Assembly: GCF_000384655.1 (NCBI RefSeq)
Contig: NZ_ARQI01000120.1
Coordinates: 16,260 to 80,259 of the forward strand
Source of the DNA: Brachyspira innocens ATCC 29796
Lineage (GTDB): Bacteria; Spirochaetota; Brachyspiria; Brachyspirales; Brachyspiraceae
Direction: 5' to 3'
DNA: 64,000 nucleotides
How positions within the stretch are numbered: position 1 is the first letter of the stretch; each line of letters begins with the position of its first letter. The notes beneath the pieces are model-generated. The model did no database searches and was not told the DNA's origin. It worked only from the letters and a program-made list of their open reading frames with translations. The translations under genes and the position numbers were made by a program. Of the stretch, positions 1-8,966 are shown piece after piece.

Positions 1-339
1 CAAATCAATATTATCATCTATAGATATAAGTCCTTCAAATCCTATAAAGATATATATTTTATTTTCTTTTTGTGCTTTTATAATATCATCATAGTTTTTT
101 GCTATAAGTATTATATCTTTAATATATTCCAGTTCTTTTTTTATGCATTCTTGTATTTCTCTAACTCTTTCTAAAGCCCTATGATAGTTTTTAGGTTCTG
201 TCCATATAACAAATATAGAGCCGCCTATTTTTCCTTTTACTAGATTATCATAATGGTATTTTTTTATTATATTATTTTCGCCTTTAAGAGTTTTTACAGC
301 AACGTCAGTCCATATATCAGAATGGGCATCAAATATCAT
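1..339 (-). CDS. membrane dipeptidase-like protein (peptidase M19 family), N-terminal part only
   Basis: The reverse strand reads from an ATG near the left part of the window and stays open for 113 codons to the window edge, so only the N-terminal third is present. It begins MIFDAHSDIWTDVAVKTL and later has IYIFIGFEGLISIDDNID. The D-x-H pair near the N-terminus and the F-E-G segment around residue 103 are the zinc-site pattern of the renal/membrane dipeptidase family (M19), which cleaves dipeptides in a TIM-barrel metalloenzyme. An AGGAAA ribosome-binding site lies just upstream of the ATG. The rest of the barrel, including the later histidine ligands, lies outside the window, so the family call rests on two motifs only. 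Confidence 0.72.
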   Translation of the reverse strand, partial: MIFDAHSDIWTDVAVKTLKGENNIIKKYHYDNLVKGKIGGSIFVIWTEPKNYHRALERVREIQECIKKELEYIKDIILIAKNYDDIIKAQKENKIYIFIGFEGLISIDDNIDL

Positions 340-526
340 ATTTATTTTCCTATTTTTATTATTTGAATTATCGTTATTTAATTTTATATATTTCTGAAAT
401 CATATTATTTTTTATCATTATATATAATAATACATGATAATACTTTATCAAATATATTGCAATAAGTCTTTCTATACAAATAAAATATAAAAAACAAAAT
501 TTATTTTCAATAACTTTTTATTAATT

Positions 527-1078
527 CTATTTATTAATTCTAAAAAAATAAATCTTTTTTATGGCTATTGTAACCAATAAACTTGATACTATTTTATCTA
601 TCAGAGTAGCTGATAATGTTCCTATAGTTGTTGATACTGCAAGACTTTTCCCGCTATTAATTAATGCTTTAATATAAGCATCTACTGTACCAGTACTTAC
701 TCCATTAGCAAGCACTATAGAAATAGGAGAAGATATTACTCCAGAAACTATTCCTATAACAATACCGCTTATAAAAGATACTGAAATTTTTGTAAAATCA
801 TACTTTTTAGCTATTAATCCAGCCATTAATCCTATTAGAACATTTACAATTGCAAAATGCAGATTTATATAATCTATAGTTATGGATGTAATTATATTTG
901 TAATTATACCGACAAAAGCACCGTATATAGGACCTAATATTACAGCTGTTAATATTGTGCCTATAGAATCCATAAAAAGAAAAGGAATTTTTAATAATAA
1001 TACTAAAAATGTCAAAGCAAAATTGGCTGCTATTCCAATAAACATTATTAATATATTGTATTTTAATCTGCTTACCAT
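527..1078 (-). CDS. small multi-pass membrane protein, ECF-transporter S-component-like
   Basis: About 183 residues with five to six hydrophobic helices and almost no soluble part. The segment FMDSIGTILTAVILGP followed by YGAFVGIITNII, with repeated small residues (G/A/S) in the helices, is typical of substrate-binding S components of ECF vitamin transporters, which share a common EcfA/EcfT module encoded elsewhere. No EcfA or EcfT gene is adjacent, which fits group II ECF systems. The reading frame is open from a TTG nine bases upstream, but I prefer the in-frame ATG giving MVSRLKYN; neither start has an ideal ribosome-binding site. The substrate cannot be predicted. The gene is bracketed by a 16-nt direct repeat. 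Confidence 0.55.
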   Translation of the reverse strand: MVSRLKYNILIMFIGIAANFALTFLVLLLKIPFLFMDSIGTILTAVILGPIYGAFVGIITNIITSITIDYINLHFAIVNVLIGLMAGLIAKKYDFTKISVSFISGIVIGIVSGVISSPISIVLANGVSTGTVDAYIKALINSGKSLAVSTTIGTLSATLIDKIVSSLLVTIAIKKIYFFRINK

Positions 1079-1211
1079 CTTATTCAAATCCCGTCATAAA
1101 ATTATATTTTTTTATTCTAAAATACTATATAAGATATTGTCTGCTATAATAACCTAAAACAAATTTATTTTCAATATGATAAATGGTATTATTTTATTTA
1201 TGATATTTTTT

Positions 1212-1246
1212 ATAAAAAACCCTAGTAAATTTTAAACTTACTAGGG
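1212..1246 (-). terminator. rho-independent terminator after nox
   Basis: On the reverse strand CCCTAGTAA pairs perfectly with TTACTAGGG around a 9-nt loop and is followed by six T residues. It sits just downstream of the nox stop codon and would end that transcript before the ECF-like gene. Confidence 0.85.
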
Positions 1247-1278
1247 CTATATTATTAATATAAAATATTGTTTTTTAA

Positions 1279-2637
1279 TTATTTAGCAGTATAAGCAACC
1301 ATAGTCATCCAAGATAATGGTTTGTTATAGTGAGGCAAGAAGAAGAAGTCAGATAATGCAAACTGATCAACAGTCATACCATTTTGTATAGCAAGAGAGA
1401 ATGCATGAATAGCTTCAGCATGATTATGATTAGAAGCAATTTGAGCACCTACCATACGTCTAGTATCTTCTTCGTATATAACTTTTACTAATACATCTTC
1501 ATAAGAAGGCATAAATTCAGGTCTTTCAGCATCTTTGAAGAAATTAGATTTAACTTTTAAACCTTTTTTCTTAGCAGTTTCTTCAGACCAACCAGTAGAA
1601 GCCATGTTATATCCGAATACGCATATAGCATTAGAACCTTGAGTACCACAGTATTCAACATGTTTTCCTAAAGCATTGTTAGCAGCAACAATACCCATTC
1701 TTACAGCATTAGTAGCTAAAGCGATGTATTCTTCTTTTCCAGAAGCTCTTGAATATACAGTAGCACAGTCTCCTATAGCAAATACATTAGGATCTTTTGT
1801 AGTTTTCATAGTAGTGTCTACTTTTATAGCACCATTAGGTAAAGTTTCTAAATAATCTTTATAAAGCTCACTATTAGGTCTGAAACCAACAGACATAACT
1901 ACCATATCTACATCATAAGAACCTTTGTCAGTAATAACTTTTTTAACTCTGTCATCACCTTCAAATTTTTTAACAGTTTCACCTAAATGCATTTCTATGC
2001 CAGCTTCTTTGATTCTTTTTTCAGCTTCATCAGTAATTTCTTTGTCAAAATAGTTGGCCATAACTCTAGGCATAGCTTCCATTAATATAACTTCTTTACC
2101 ATGATTTTTGAAAGCTTCTATAAGTTCAACACCTATATAACCAGCACCAACTACCATAACTTTTTTTACTTCAGGTTTAGCTATTTCATCAATAATTTCT
2201 TGTCCTTGCTGGAATAATTTAGAGAAGAAAATACCTTTTTTAAGTCCGTATTCAGTACCTTCCTGCATTAAACCTTCTATAGGAGGAGTTACAGGCCAAG
2301 AACCTGTAGCAAGAATAAGTTTGTCATAATTATCATCAAACTCTTTACCTGTTTTTAATTCTTTAACATGTAATTTTTTATTAGCCCAGTCTATTTTTGT
2401 TACATCATGTCCCATATAAACATCTATGCCTTCAGCTTTTAAACTTTCAGGGCTAGCGTAGAATAAACCTTTAGGATCTTTTACAACACCGCCAACCCAA
2501 AGTGCGATACCGCAAGCTAAGAAAGATATATTATCATTTCTGTCATAAGTTACAACTTGACAATTAGGATCTGTAGCTTTTAATGTTTTTGCTGCCCATG
2601 TACCAGCATGATTACAGCCAATTACAATAACTTTCAT
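1279..2637 (-). CDS. nox: NADH oxidase (water-forming type), Brachyspira nox
   Basis: A 452-residue FAD-dependent pyridine nucleotide-disulfide oxidoreductase that reduces O2 with NADH in the cytoplasm, the main oxygen-removal enzyme of these anaerobes. The N-terminal Rossmann motif is at residues 7-12. The single redox cysteine in SFLACGIALW is Cys42, the position of the cysteine-sulfenic acid in the NADH oxidase/peroxidase family. The NADH-binding motif VVGAGYIG is at 162-169 and the second FAD motif AIGDCA ends near 292; a C-terminal dimerisation domain follows from about residue 325. Length and motif order match known Brachyspira Nox proteins, and this gene is the usual species-typing marker. 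It is transcribed alone, with its own promoter upstream and a terminator downstream. Confidence 0.97.
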   Translation of the reverse strand: MKVIVIGCNHAGTWAAKTLKATDPNCQVVTYDRNDNISFLACGIALWVGGVVKDPKGLFYASPESLKAEGIDVYMGHDVTKIDWANKKLHVKELKTGKEFDDNYDKLILATGSWPVTPPIEGLMQEGTEYGLKKGIFFSKLFQQGQEIIDEIAKPEVKKVMVVGAGYIGVELIEAFKNHGKEVILMEAMPRVMANYFDKEITDEAEKRIKEAGIEMHLGETVKKFEGDDRVKKVITDKGSYDVDMVVMSVGFRPNSELYKDYLETLPNGAIKVDTTMKTTKDPNVFAIGDCATVYSRASGKEEYIALATNAVRMGIVAANNALGKHVEYCGTQGSNAICVFGYNMASTGWSEETAKKKGLKVKSNFFKDAERPEFMPSYEDVLVKVIYEEDTRRMVGAQIASNHNHAEAIHAFSLAIQNGMTVDQFALSDFFFLPHYNKPLSWMTMVAYTAK

Positions 2638-2686
2638 AATAATTTAACCCCTTATATAAAATATTTTTATTATAAATTTAGGCATT

Positions 2687-2715
2687 ATTATAGTACAAAA
2701 TAAATACTTAGTCAA
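2687..2715 (-). promoter_or_regulatory. sigma-70-type promoter of nox
   Basis: Reverse strand TTGACT, 17-bp spacer, then a perfect TATAAT. It lies about 50 nt before the nox ATG, giving a short leader. The match and spacing are close to consensus, as expected for a strongly expressed gene. Confidence 0.8.
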
Positions 2716-3077
2716 GGTATATTATGTTTATAATGAAGTTTTTTAATATTTTTTATACTAATTTTATATAATAATCTCACTAATTATTACATTTTTTCTC
2801 AATATTATTGTAAATTTTAGTATAAATATATATTTATAATTACTTAATCATAGTAGTTTTTTATATTATAACTATTTATGTAAATATATTTTATAAAGTA
2901 TTTACTGTATTTTGTAATAAAATTAATCGTTTTTTGTTACGGAATATAACTAATATTTCTAAATATCAAAAATAAAAAAATACTATGTATATAATATATT
3001 TGTAGGATATCATTATTGATATTTATACTTTTTATGCTATATTTATAATTATCAATTTTATTTATGGATTTTATTTT
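2716..3077. other. AT-rich intergenic stretch between nox and mtnK
   Basis: Divergent intergenic DNA, nearly all A and T. I find no open reading frame with a ribosome-binding site, no long hairpin and no repeat shared with the rest of the window. The mtnK promoter must lie here, but A/T runs give too many -10-like boxes to choose one. Confidence 0.5.
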
Positions 3078-4304
3078 ATGGTTAGATTTAACGAATATTT
3101 TCTTATGGAAGAAAAAGATGTACTGCTTTATGTTAAAAATAAATTAAAATATTTCAAGCAGGATGATAATATAAGCTGCAAAGAAATAGGAGACGGAAAT
3201 ATAAATTATGTTTATAGAATAAGTAATGGAAAAGATTCTATAATATTAAAACAAGCAGGAGTTCATACTAGGAGTAATTCTTCTGGAAGGATACTTGATA
3301 TGAATAGAAATGCCAGAGAGGCTCAGGTTTTATCATATTATGGAGATATACTTCCAGATTTAGCACCTAAGATAATATGTATAGATAAAGTGATGAATTT
3401 GTTTGTTATGGAAGATTTGAAGAATTATACAATTCTTAGAGATGCATTAATTAAAGGACAGATATATCATCATTTGCAGGAGCAGTTAACTGATTTTATT
3501 GTTGAAAGCACTTTGTCTACTGCTGATTTTTTTACCGATGCATTTTCAAAAAAGGATAATGTAGCCAAATATATAAATAAAGAACTTTGCAAAATAAGCG
3601 AAGAGCTTGTTTTTAGAGAACCTTTTTTTAATCTGCTTAATGAAAATTCTTTTTCAGAATCACTAAATAAATTTGTTGAAGAGAAGTTATATAAAAATAA
3701 AACTTTACAGCTTGAGGCTGCTAAATTAAAATATGAGTTTATGAATAATGCTCAGGCTTTGATACATGGAGATTTGCATACGGGTTCTATATTCGTTAAT
3801 GATGATTATGTAAAGGTTATGGACTGTGAATTTGCTTTTTACGGACCTATAGGGTATGACTTGGGTACTATAATAGCTAATTTTATATTTGCTTATGTTT
3901 ATCATTTTAATGTTACTAATGATAAGAATTACACTTCATTTCTTTTTGTTGTTATAGATGATATTATAAGACTTTTCAAAAACAAATTTATTACCAAATT
4001 TATACATGAGACTAATGATATTTCTGTAAAAAATAATGAGGATTTTATAGAGTTTTATTTGCTTGAAGTATTAAAAACTACTTTTGGTATATGCGGTCTT
4101 GAAATATTAAGAAGAACTACAGGCTGTGCTAAGGTAAAAGAAATAGAATCTGTAAATGATAAAGAAACTAGAAGAAATATAGAATATATACTTTTGAATA
4201 TAGGTATTGAATGTATTACGTATAGAGATAAATTAGCTGAAGAAGAGAAATTTATGAAATTTATAGATAATATAATTCAAAAGATTGATTTTGATAATAT
4301 TTGA
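3078..4304 (+). CDS. mtnK: 5-methylthioribose kinase
   Basis: A 408-residue member of the choline/aminoglycoside kinase-like fold, near the usual MtnK length. It phosphorylates 5-methylthioribose, made from the methylthioadenosine by-product of polyamine and SAM reactions, at C1. Supporting motifs are the nucleotide loop EIGDGNINYVYRI (36-48), the catalytic loop HGDLHTGSIF (230-239) with the base Asp232, and the metal-binding segment MDCEFAFYGPIGYDLG (248-263), all typical of MtnK. The next gene is the isomerase for its product, 38 bp downstream, so the two form an operon. No convincing ribosome-binding site precedes the chosen ATG; an in-frame Met at residue 10 is an alternative start. Confidence 0.9.
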   Translation: MVRFNEYFLMEEKDVLLYVKNKLKYFKQDDNISCKEIGDGNINYVYRISNGKDSIILKQAGVHTRSNSSGRILDMNRNAREAQVLSYYGDILPDLAPKIICIDKVMNLFVMEDLKNYTILRDALIKGQIYHHLQEQLTDFIVESTLSTADFFTDAFSKKDNVAKYINKELCKISEELVFREPFFNLLNENSFSESLNKFVEEKLYKNKTLQLEAAKLKYEFMNNAQALIHGDLHTGSIFVNDDYVKVMDCEFAFYGPIGYDLGTIIANFIFAYVYHFNVTNDKNYTSFLFVVIDDIIRLFKNKFITKFIHETNDISVKNNEDFIEFYLLEVLKTTFGICGLEILRRTTGCAKVKEIESVNDKETRRNIEYILLNIGIECITYRDKLAEEEKFMKFIDNIIQKIDFDNI

Positions 4305-4342
4305 AAAATTTAAATAAATTATTTTATTTTGGAGAAACTTTT

Positions 4343-5416
4343 ATGTCTGATGAACTTAATAAACCTAGTAGAATAGATAAAGAACTTGCTTTTATGCTTC
4401 AGTTTGAAAATATTGCTTGGTATGATGACGGATGTGTAAAGATATTGGACAGAAGAGTTTATCCTAATAAAGTACATTTTGTTGAATGTAAAACTCATAA
4501 AGAAGTATCAAAAGCTATAGCCGATATGGTAACTCAGAGTGCTGGTCCATACCTTGCTGTAGCTATGGGTATGGCATTAGCAGGTTACGAGTCAAAACAT
4601 TTAGAAGGTAATGACAGAATAGATTTTTTAACTCATGCCTGCAATACTTTGGCTAATTCCAGACCTACAACAAGTGCTAGAATGATGTCTATAACAAAAT
4701 CATGTTTAGAAGCTGGCAGTGAGGCTATAAAATCAGGCAAAGACCCAATAGAGGCTATGTTTAATAGGGGAATAGAGCTTTCTACAAAAAGATATTCCAA
4801 AATAAAAAAAATAGCAGAAAATCTTGTATCAATGTTTCCAGATAAAGGCACTATACTTACTCAATGCTTTGGAGAATCTGTTGTGGGATTTATGATACAG
4901 GAGTTTCAGAAAAAGAATAAGGATATAAAGGTTGTATGTGCTGAGACAAGACCATATTTTCAGGGTGCTAGACTTACAGCAACAGTTGCATATGATCAGG
5001 GTGCCGATGTAACAGTTATAACTGATAATATGGTAGCATACACTATGCAGGAGAAAAAGATTGATGTATTTACTTCGGCTGCTGACTTAATATGTTTAAA
5101 TGGTGCAGTAGTAAATAAAATAGGCACTTTTCAGATAGCGATAGTGGCTAAATATTTGGGTATTCCCTATTTTGTAACAGGAGCTCCAGATAAAGGCTAT
5201 CATGGATTTGAGGATATACATTTTGAGTTCAGAGACGAAAAACTTGTAACTGAGGCTATGGGGATAAAAACTTCTAAAGAGGGCGTTAAGGGATTTTATC
5301 CTGCTTTTGACTATACTCCTCCGCATTTGGTAAGTGCTGTCGTAACAGATTTGGGTATTTACAGTCCTTATGATGTGTTTAAATATTATGTAGGCAATGA
5401 TGAAGGTGAGTATTAA
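4343..5416 (+). CDS. mtnA: S-methyl-5-thioribose-1-phosphate isomerase
   Basis: A 357-residue member of the eIF2B/MtnA family that converts methylthioribose-1-phosphate to methylthioribulose-1-phosphate. The catalytic Cys is Cys175 in ILTQCFGE and the catalytic Asp is Asp248 in AADLICLNG, which continues into the family NKIGT segment; the N-terminal RRVYPN and the GPYLAVAMGMALA segment also fit. The frame is open from a TTG overlapping the mtnK stop, but the ATG used here has a GGAGAAA site 6 nt upstream and gives the expected start. No dehydratase, enolase-phosphatase or dioxygenase gene of the full methionine salvage pathway follows. The order mtnK-mtnA suggests a shortened pathway. Confidence 0.9.
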   Translation: MSDELNKPSRIDKELAFMLQFENIAWYDDGCVKILDRRVYPNKVHFVECKTHKEVSKAIADMVTQSAGPYLAVAMGMALAGYESKHLEGNDRIDFLTHACNTLANSRPTTSARMMSITKSCLEAGSEAIKSGKDPIEAMFNRGIELSTKRYSKIKKIAENLVSMFPDKGTILTQCFGESVVGFMIQEFQKKNKDIKVVCAETRPYFQGARLTATVAYDQGADVTVITDNMVAYTMQEKKIDVFTSAADLICLNGAVVNKIGTFQIAIVAKYLGIPYFVTGAPDKGYHGFEDIHFEFRDEKLVTEAMGIKTSKEGVKGFYPAFDYTPPHLVSAVVTDLGIYSPYDVFKYYVGNDEGEY

Positions 5417-5645
5417 CTTTTAGTTTTTTATAGTTTCTGCTTTAACATTCAAATATATAAATTAAACAAATTCATCTTGATAAAATACAGTTATTTAACT
5501 ATATCTAATTAATTATATGAGATTACAATATTGATATCATCTAAAGTATATTGAGCATCTATAAAACTAGGTATATGCATATTATAAAATCATATTATCA
5601 ATAGTTATTAAAATAATTTTAAAACAAGTATTCTGAGTTTATATA

Positions 5646-7097
5646 TTAATCAAACGGATTTGAAACATCCTCTTTCATTATATCAGATAAGAAATTTATA
5701 AATAACTCAAATATAATTGGATCTATTTGAGTTTCATCTTTTATATAATTATTAAACATAAGTTCTACAGCTTCTTTGGATGTTAGTCCGTTTCTTTCAT
5801 AATTTTTCTGAGGTGTTACTATTGTGTCATATAAATCTACTATTTCCAAAACTTTAGATGGGAAAAATGCTAATGCTTCAAGAGTTTCTATATCAGATGA
5901 ATTATTTGATATAAGCCATGAAGGATTTATAGATTTATTTTCTTTAATATTTTTTTGTATTAAAGTTTTTAAAATACTGTATCCGTAACCGTAGTATTCA
6001 TGATGAGTTCCTACAATCAATGCTATATCATCATTATAATTTCTGAAAAATTTCAGGAATTGAAAACCTTTAATAGCATGCGATGTTGATTGTAATTTAT
6101 ATTCTTTGGATCTATTTATATTTAAATAATCTAATTGTTTAATTTTTACAACATCATGCCAGAATGCTCCTGCTGCGAATGTAGCTAAGTTTTGAATAGC
6201 TATTTTTTTAAGTCCGTTTTTAAAAATATCTTCAAATTTTATATCTTCTCTTTCTATGTTATAATGTTTAAAAACCTTTTCATAATATTTTTTGAATTTT
6301 TTATTGAAATTTGTTATGGTTTTTAATGAAAATTTATTTTTTATTTGTTTATTGTAGTATAATAAAAACTCTATAAATATTATAAATACTCTGTTCCCAT
6401 GTCCTATGATGTTTCTGCAGTTAAAAGTATCGCATTCATAAAATAGTTTAATATTTGGATATATTTTGTCTATTAGTTTTACTACTGATAGTATTATACT
6501 ATTAGCTATAAACTGTGTATCATATGATTCTACATTGTCAAAATATATTTGATTTATACTGTCTTTTGCTGCATTTACTAAATGTATTAAATTTACTCTT
6601 TCTATAAATGCAAGTTCTGTCATAATATCTAATATATATTCAACAGATTCTTTATATAATTTTTCATTATAGTATTGATTTAATATATCTAAAGAATTTT
6701 TTAATGATATAGTTCTCTCTTTAGGTGTTTTTTTAAGTATTAGTTCTAATATATCATATTCAAGTCTTTTAGTTTTTTCATTATCTGGAAGGCAGTCTTT
6801 ATAAACTTTAAGAAATTGATCTATATTTTTAATTTGTTTATAGTTTTTTTGGTTTTGCGGTTCAACTACCAAATCTAGTATATATTTAGCTGATTTAGTG
6901 ATATAGAATTTATTAAAAACATCAATATTAACATAATTTTTATTAAATAATAAATCAATTTTATAATTCGGCACAGAAAAATACATATTATCTTCATTTG
7001 TGCATATTATTTCCGTGGCATGAAATTTGATAATATCTTTATTATCTTCTATAAAATCTAAATCTACTAAAACATATTTATCTAAGTTAATATTCAT
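5646..7097 (-). CDS. HD-GYP-like domain phosphohydrolase (candidate cyclic dinucleotide phosphodiesterase), paralogue 1
   Basis: A 483-residue soluble protein. The C-terminal half carries the metal-ligand order of HD-GYP domains: His233 in GHGNRVF, His314-Asp315 in AFWHDVVKI, His340, His365-His366-Glu367 in THHEYYGYGY, and a late VLEIVDLYD segment. The GYP signature is altered to G-x-G-Y, and the spacing between the first His and the HD pair is about 80 residues, longer than in usual HD-GYP proteins. Residues 1-220 match no domain I know. HD-GYP enzymes typically hydrolyse cyclic-di-GMP or related dinucleotides, so this is inferred. It is a single gene with a paralogue of nearly equal length about 12 kb away in the window. 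Confidence 0.65.
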   Translation of the reverse strand: MNINLDKYVLVDLDFIEDNKDIIKFHATEIICTNEDNMYFSVPNYKIDLLFNKNYVNIDVFNKFYITKSAKYILDLVVEPQNQKNYKQIKNIDQFLKVYKDCLPDNEKTKRLEYDILELILKKTPKERTISLKNSLDILNQYYNEKLYKESVEYILDIMTELAFIERVNLIHLVNAAKDSINQIYFDNVESYDTQFIANSIILSVVKLIDKIYPNIKLFYECDTFNCRNIIGHGNRVFIIFIEFLLYYNKQIKNKFSLKTITNFNKKFKKYYEKVFKHYNIEREDIKFEDIFKNGLKKIAIQNLATFAAGAFWHDVVKIKQLDYLNINRSKEYKLQSTSHAIKGFQFLKFFRNYNDDIALIVGTHHEYYGYGYSILKTLIQKNIKENKSINPSWLISNNSSDIETLEALAFFPSKVLEIVDLYDTIVTPQKNYERNGLTSKEAVELMFNNYIKDETQIDPIIFELFINFLSDIMKEDVSNPFD

Positions 7098-7225
7098 AAA
7101 AATTATAACTCTTTTAACTATTATGATAGCTATGATAAACTATTTTGTTTTTTTATCAACTTTTTTGTATATGATTTTCTATTTTATTTTAGAATTATAA
7201 AAAAAAAAATATTGTTAAAAAGGTA

Positions 7226-7253
7226 TTGACAAATTTTTGTAATGTAGTAAAAT
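7226..7253 (+). promoter_or_regulatory. sigma-70-type promoter of tRNA-Gln (and probably prs)
   Basis: Perfect TTGACA, 16-bp spacer, then TAAAAT, ending about 40 nt before the mature 5' end of the tRNA. No other promoter as good is visible between it and prs. Confidence 0.75.
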
Positions 7254-7294
7254 GATGACACTCATAGATTTAATATATTAAATTTATTTGATAC

Positions 7295-7366
7295 TGGGGT
7301 GTCGTCAAGCGGTAAGACAATTGGTTTTGGTCCAATTATTCGAGGGTTCGAATCCTTCCACCCCAA
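7295..7366 (+). tRNA. tRNA-Gln (anticodon TTG)
   Basis: A full cloverleaf: acceptor stem TGGGGTG pairs with CACCCCA, the anticodon stem ATTGG/CCAAT encloses a 7-nt loop with anticodon TTG at 7327-7329, and the T arm contains GGGTTCGAATCC. The discriminator is A and CCA is not encoded. There is no terminator before prs, which starts 25 nt after the tRNA, so the two are probably transcribed together and cut apart. Confidence 0.97.
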
Positions 7367-7391
7367 CTTTTCTACTTTTAATGGTATTTAA

Positions 7392-8345
7392 ATGGGTATA
7401 GAAGACGAAATATTGATATTAAGCGGCACAGCAAATCCTCAATTATCAGAAGATGTTGTAAGAAATCTCGGTCTTAAATTAGGTAATATGGAAATACGTA
7501 AATTTGCTGACGGAGAGACATTTGTACAAATAGAGGAAACTGTTAGAAATAAAGATACTTATGTGATACAGCCTACAGGCCGTCCATCAAGCAGTGAAAA
7601 CTGGATGGAACTCTATTGTATTATAGATGCTTTAAAAAGAGCTAGTGCTAAACGTATTACGGCTGTTATACCTTATTATGGTTATTCTAGGCAGGACAGA
7701 AAGAATGAGCCTAGAGTACCTATAACTGCTAAATTGGTTGCTAATTTGTTGTCAGAAGCTGGAGCTCATAGAGTTTTAGCTCTTGATTTGCATGCAGCAC
7801 AAATACAGGGTTTTTTTGATATACCAGTTGACCATATGCTTTCAAAAAATGTGTTCTTGGATAAAATAAAAAAAGACCTTGATATGTCTAATTCTATTAT
7901 AGTTTCTCCTGATATAGGGGGAGTTGGCAGAGCTAGAGCTATAGCTAAACAGCTTAATCTTGATATCGCTATAATAGATAAAAGAAGAGACAGAGCTAAT
8001 GAATGCGAAGTTATGAACATTATAGGTGATGTCAATGGTAAAGATGCCATTATTATAGATGATATAATAGATACAGGCGGTACTCTCATAAAAAGTATGC
8101 AGGCACTAAAAAAAGCTGGTATGAGAAAGATATATGTGTTTATAACTCATGCCGTATGTTCTGGTGATGTTTATGAGAGAATTAATTCAAGTGATATAGA
8201 AAAATTATATATCACAGATAGTTTGAAAGTTATGAAAGACAGATTAGGAAGCAAAATAGAAGTTCTTTCAGTAGCCCCTGTAATTGCTGATGCTATTAGA
8301 CATATACATATGGAACTTTCTATAAGTGTTCTATTTGATAAGTAA
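7392..8345 (+). CDS. prs: ribose-phosphate pyrophosphokinase (PRPP synthetase)
   Basis: A 317-residue cytosolic enzyme making PRPP from ribose-5-phosphate and ATP, the precursor for nucleotides, histidine and tryptophan. It has the full set of class I motifs: the ATP-side YYGYSRQDRK (95-104), the metal-binding DLHAAQIQGFF (132-142), the flexible region around SPDIGGVGRA, and the PRPP loop IIDDIIDTGGTL (221-232). Length is standard. The ATG has only a poor ribosome-binding site, which is notable because the gene lies directly behind a tRNA. The L25 gene follows by 20 bp and pth after it, an arrangement (prs-rplY-pth) common in many bacteria, so they are likely one operon. Confidence 0.96.
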   Translation: MGIEDEILILSGTANPQLSEDVVRNLGLKLGNMEIRKFADGETFVQIEETVRNKDTYVIQPTGRPSSSENWMELYCIIDALKRASAKRITAVIPYYGYSRQDRKNEPRVPITAKLVANLLSEAGAHRVLALDLHAAQIQGFFDIPVDHMLSKNVFLDKIKKDLDMSNSIIVSPDIGGVGRARAIAKQLNLDIAIIDKRRDRANECEVMNIIGDVNGKDAIIIDDIIDTGGTLIKSMQALKKAGMRKIYVFITHAVCSGDVYERINSSDIEKLYITDSLKVMKDRLGSKIEVLSVAPVIADAIRHIHMELSISVLFDK

Positions 8346-8365
8346 AATATAATAAGGAAAGAAAT

Positions 8366-8944
8366 ATGAGCGAGAATTATACTATTAAAGCTTTACAAAG
8401 AGATACAAAATTTAAAAGTGTTGGACGCAAATTGAGAAATGAAGGTTATGCATTAGCTACTCTTTATGGAAGAGAAAATCAATATTCTATCGCTGTAGAA
8501 TTAAAAGAGTTTGTTAAAGTTTTCTCTTTGGCAGGGCAGCATGATATAATTACTTTAGATATAGAAAATGATAAGGCTAGAGAAGTATTGGTAAAAGATT
8601 ATCAAATAGACGGCATAAAAAGAAGTATCAGACATATAGATTTCTATGAAATAGACAGAAACAAAAAAATCAAAACTTATGTTCCTATTCATATAGAAGG
8701 TGTACGTTTAGGCGGCGGTACTCTTGAACAAGTTGAATACGGTTTGCCTATTAGAGCTTTGCCTGGATCTATACCTAGAGAATTAATCGTTGATGTAAGC
8801 GAATTAAAAGTAGGCGATAGTTTACATATTAGCGACATAAAATTCCCAGAAGGCGTTGATCCTGTTGGTGATGGTTCTAAAGCTGTTGTTACAGTTGTTA
8901 CTACTCAAGATGATGAAGCTGCTAATAAAGGTGCTGAAGCATAA
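8366..8944 (+). CDS. rplY: 50S ribosomal protein L25, CTC (long) form
   Basis: A 192-residue protein binding 5S rRNA. The N-terminal 95 residues are the L25 beta-barrel, recognisable by LRNEGYALATLYGR and the following VLVKDYQIDGIKRSIRHIDF. The C-terminal half is the TL5/CTC extension (THIEGV..GGGTLEQVEY then LPGSIPRELIVDVSEL), and the tail is short and acidic. A GGAAAG ribosome-binding site precedes the ATG. It sits between prs and pth, the usual context. The CTC form is linked to stress responses in some firmicutes, but nothing here shows that role. Confidence 0.95.
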   Translation: MSENYTIKALQRDTKFKSVGRKLRNEGYALATLYGRENQYSIAVELKEFVKVFSLAGQHDIITLDIENDKAREVLVKDYQIDGIKRSIRHIDFYEIDRNKKIKTYVPIHIEGVRLGGGTLEQVEYGLPIRALPGSIPRELIVDVSELKVGDSLHISDIKFPEGVDPVGDGSKAVVTVVTTQDDEAANKGAEA

Positions 8945-8966
8945 TTACATCTAGGATTGCTATTTG

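Noticed and set aside
882..1157. 91-codon forward frame over the ECF-like gene
   Set aside because: Antisense to a clear multi-helix membrane protein; Lys/Ile-rich shadow frame.
2716..3077. Riboswitch (SAM type) before mtnK
   Set aside because: SAM control would suit the gene, but the region is nearly pure A/T with no GC-containing conserved core or terminator stem.
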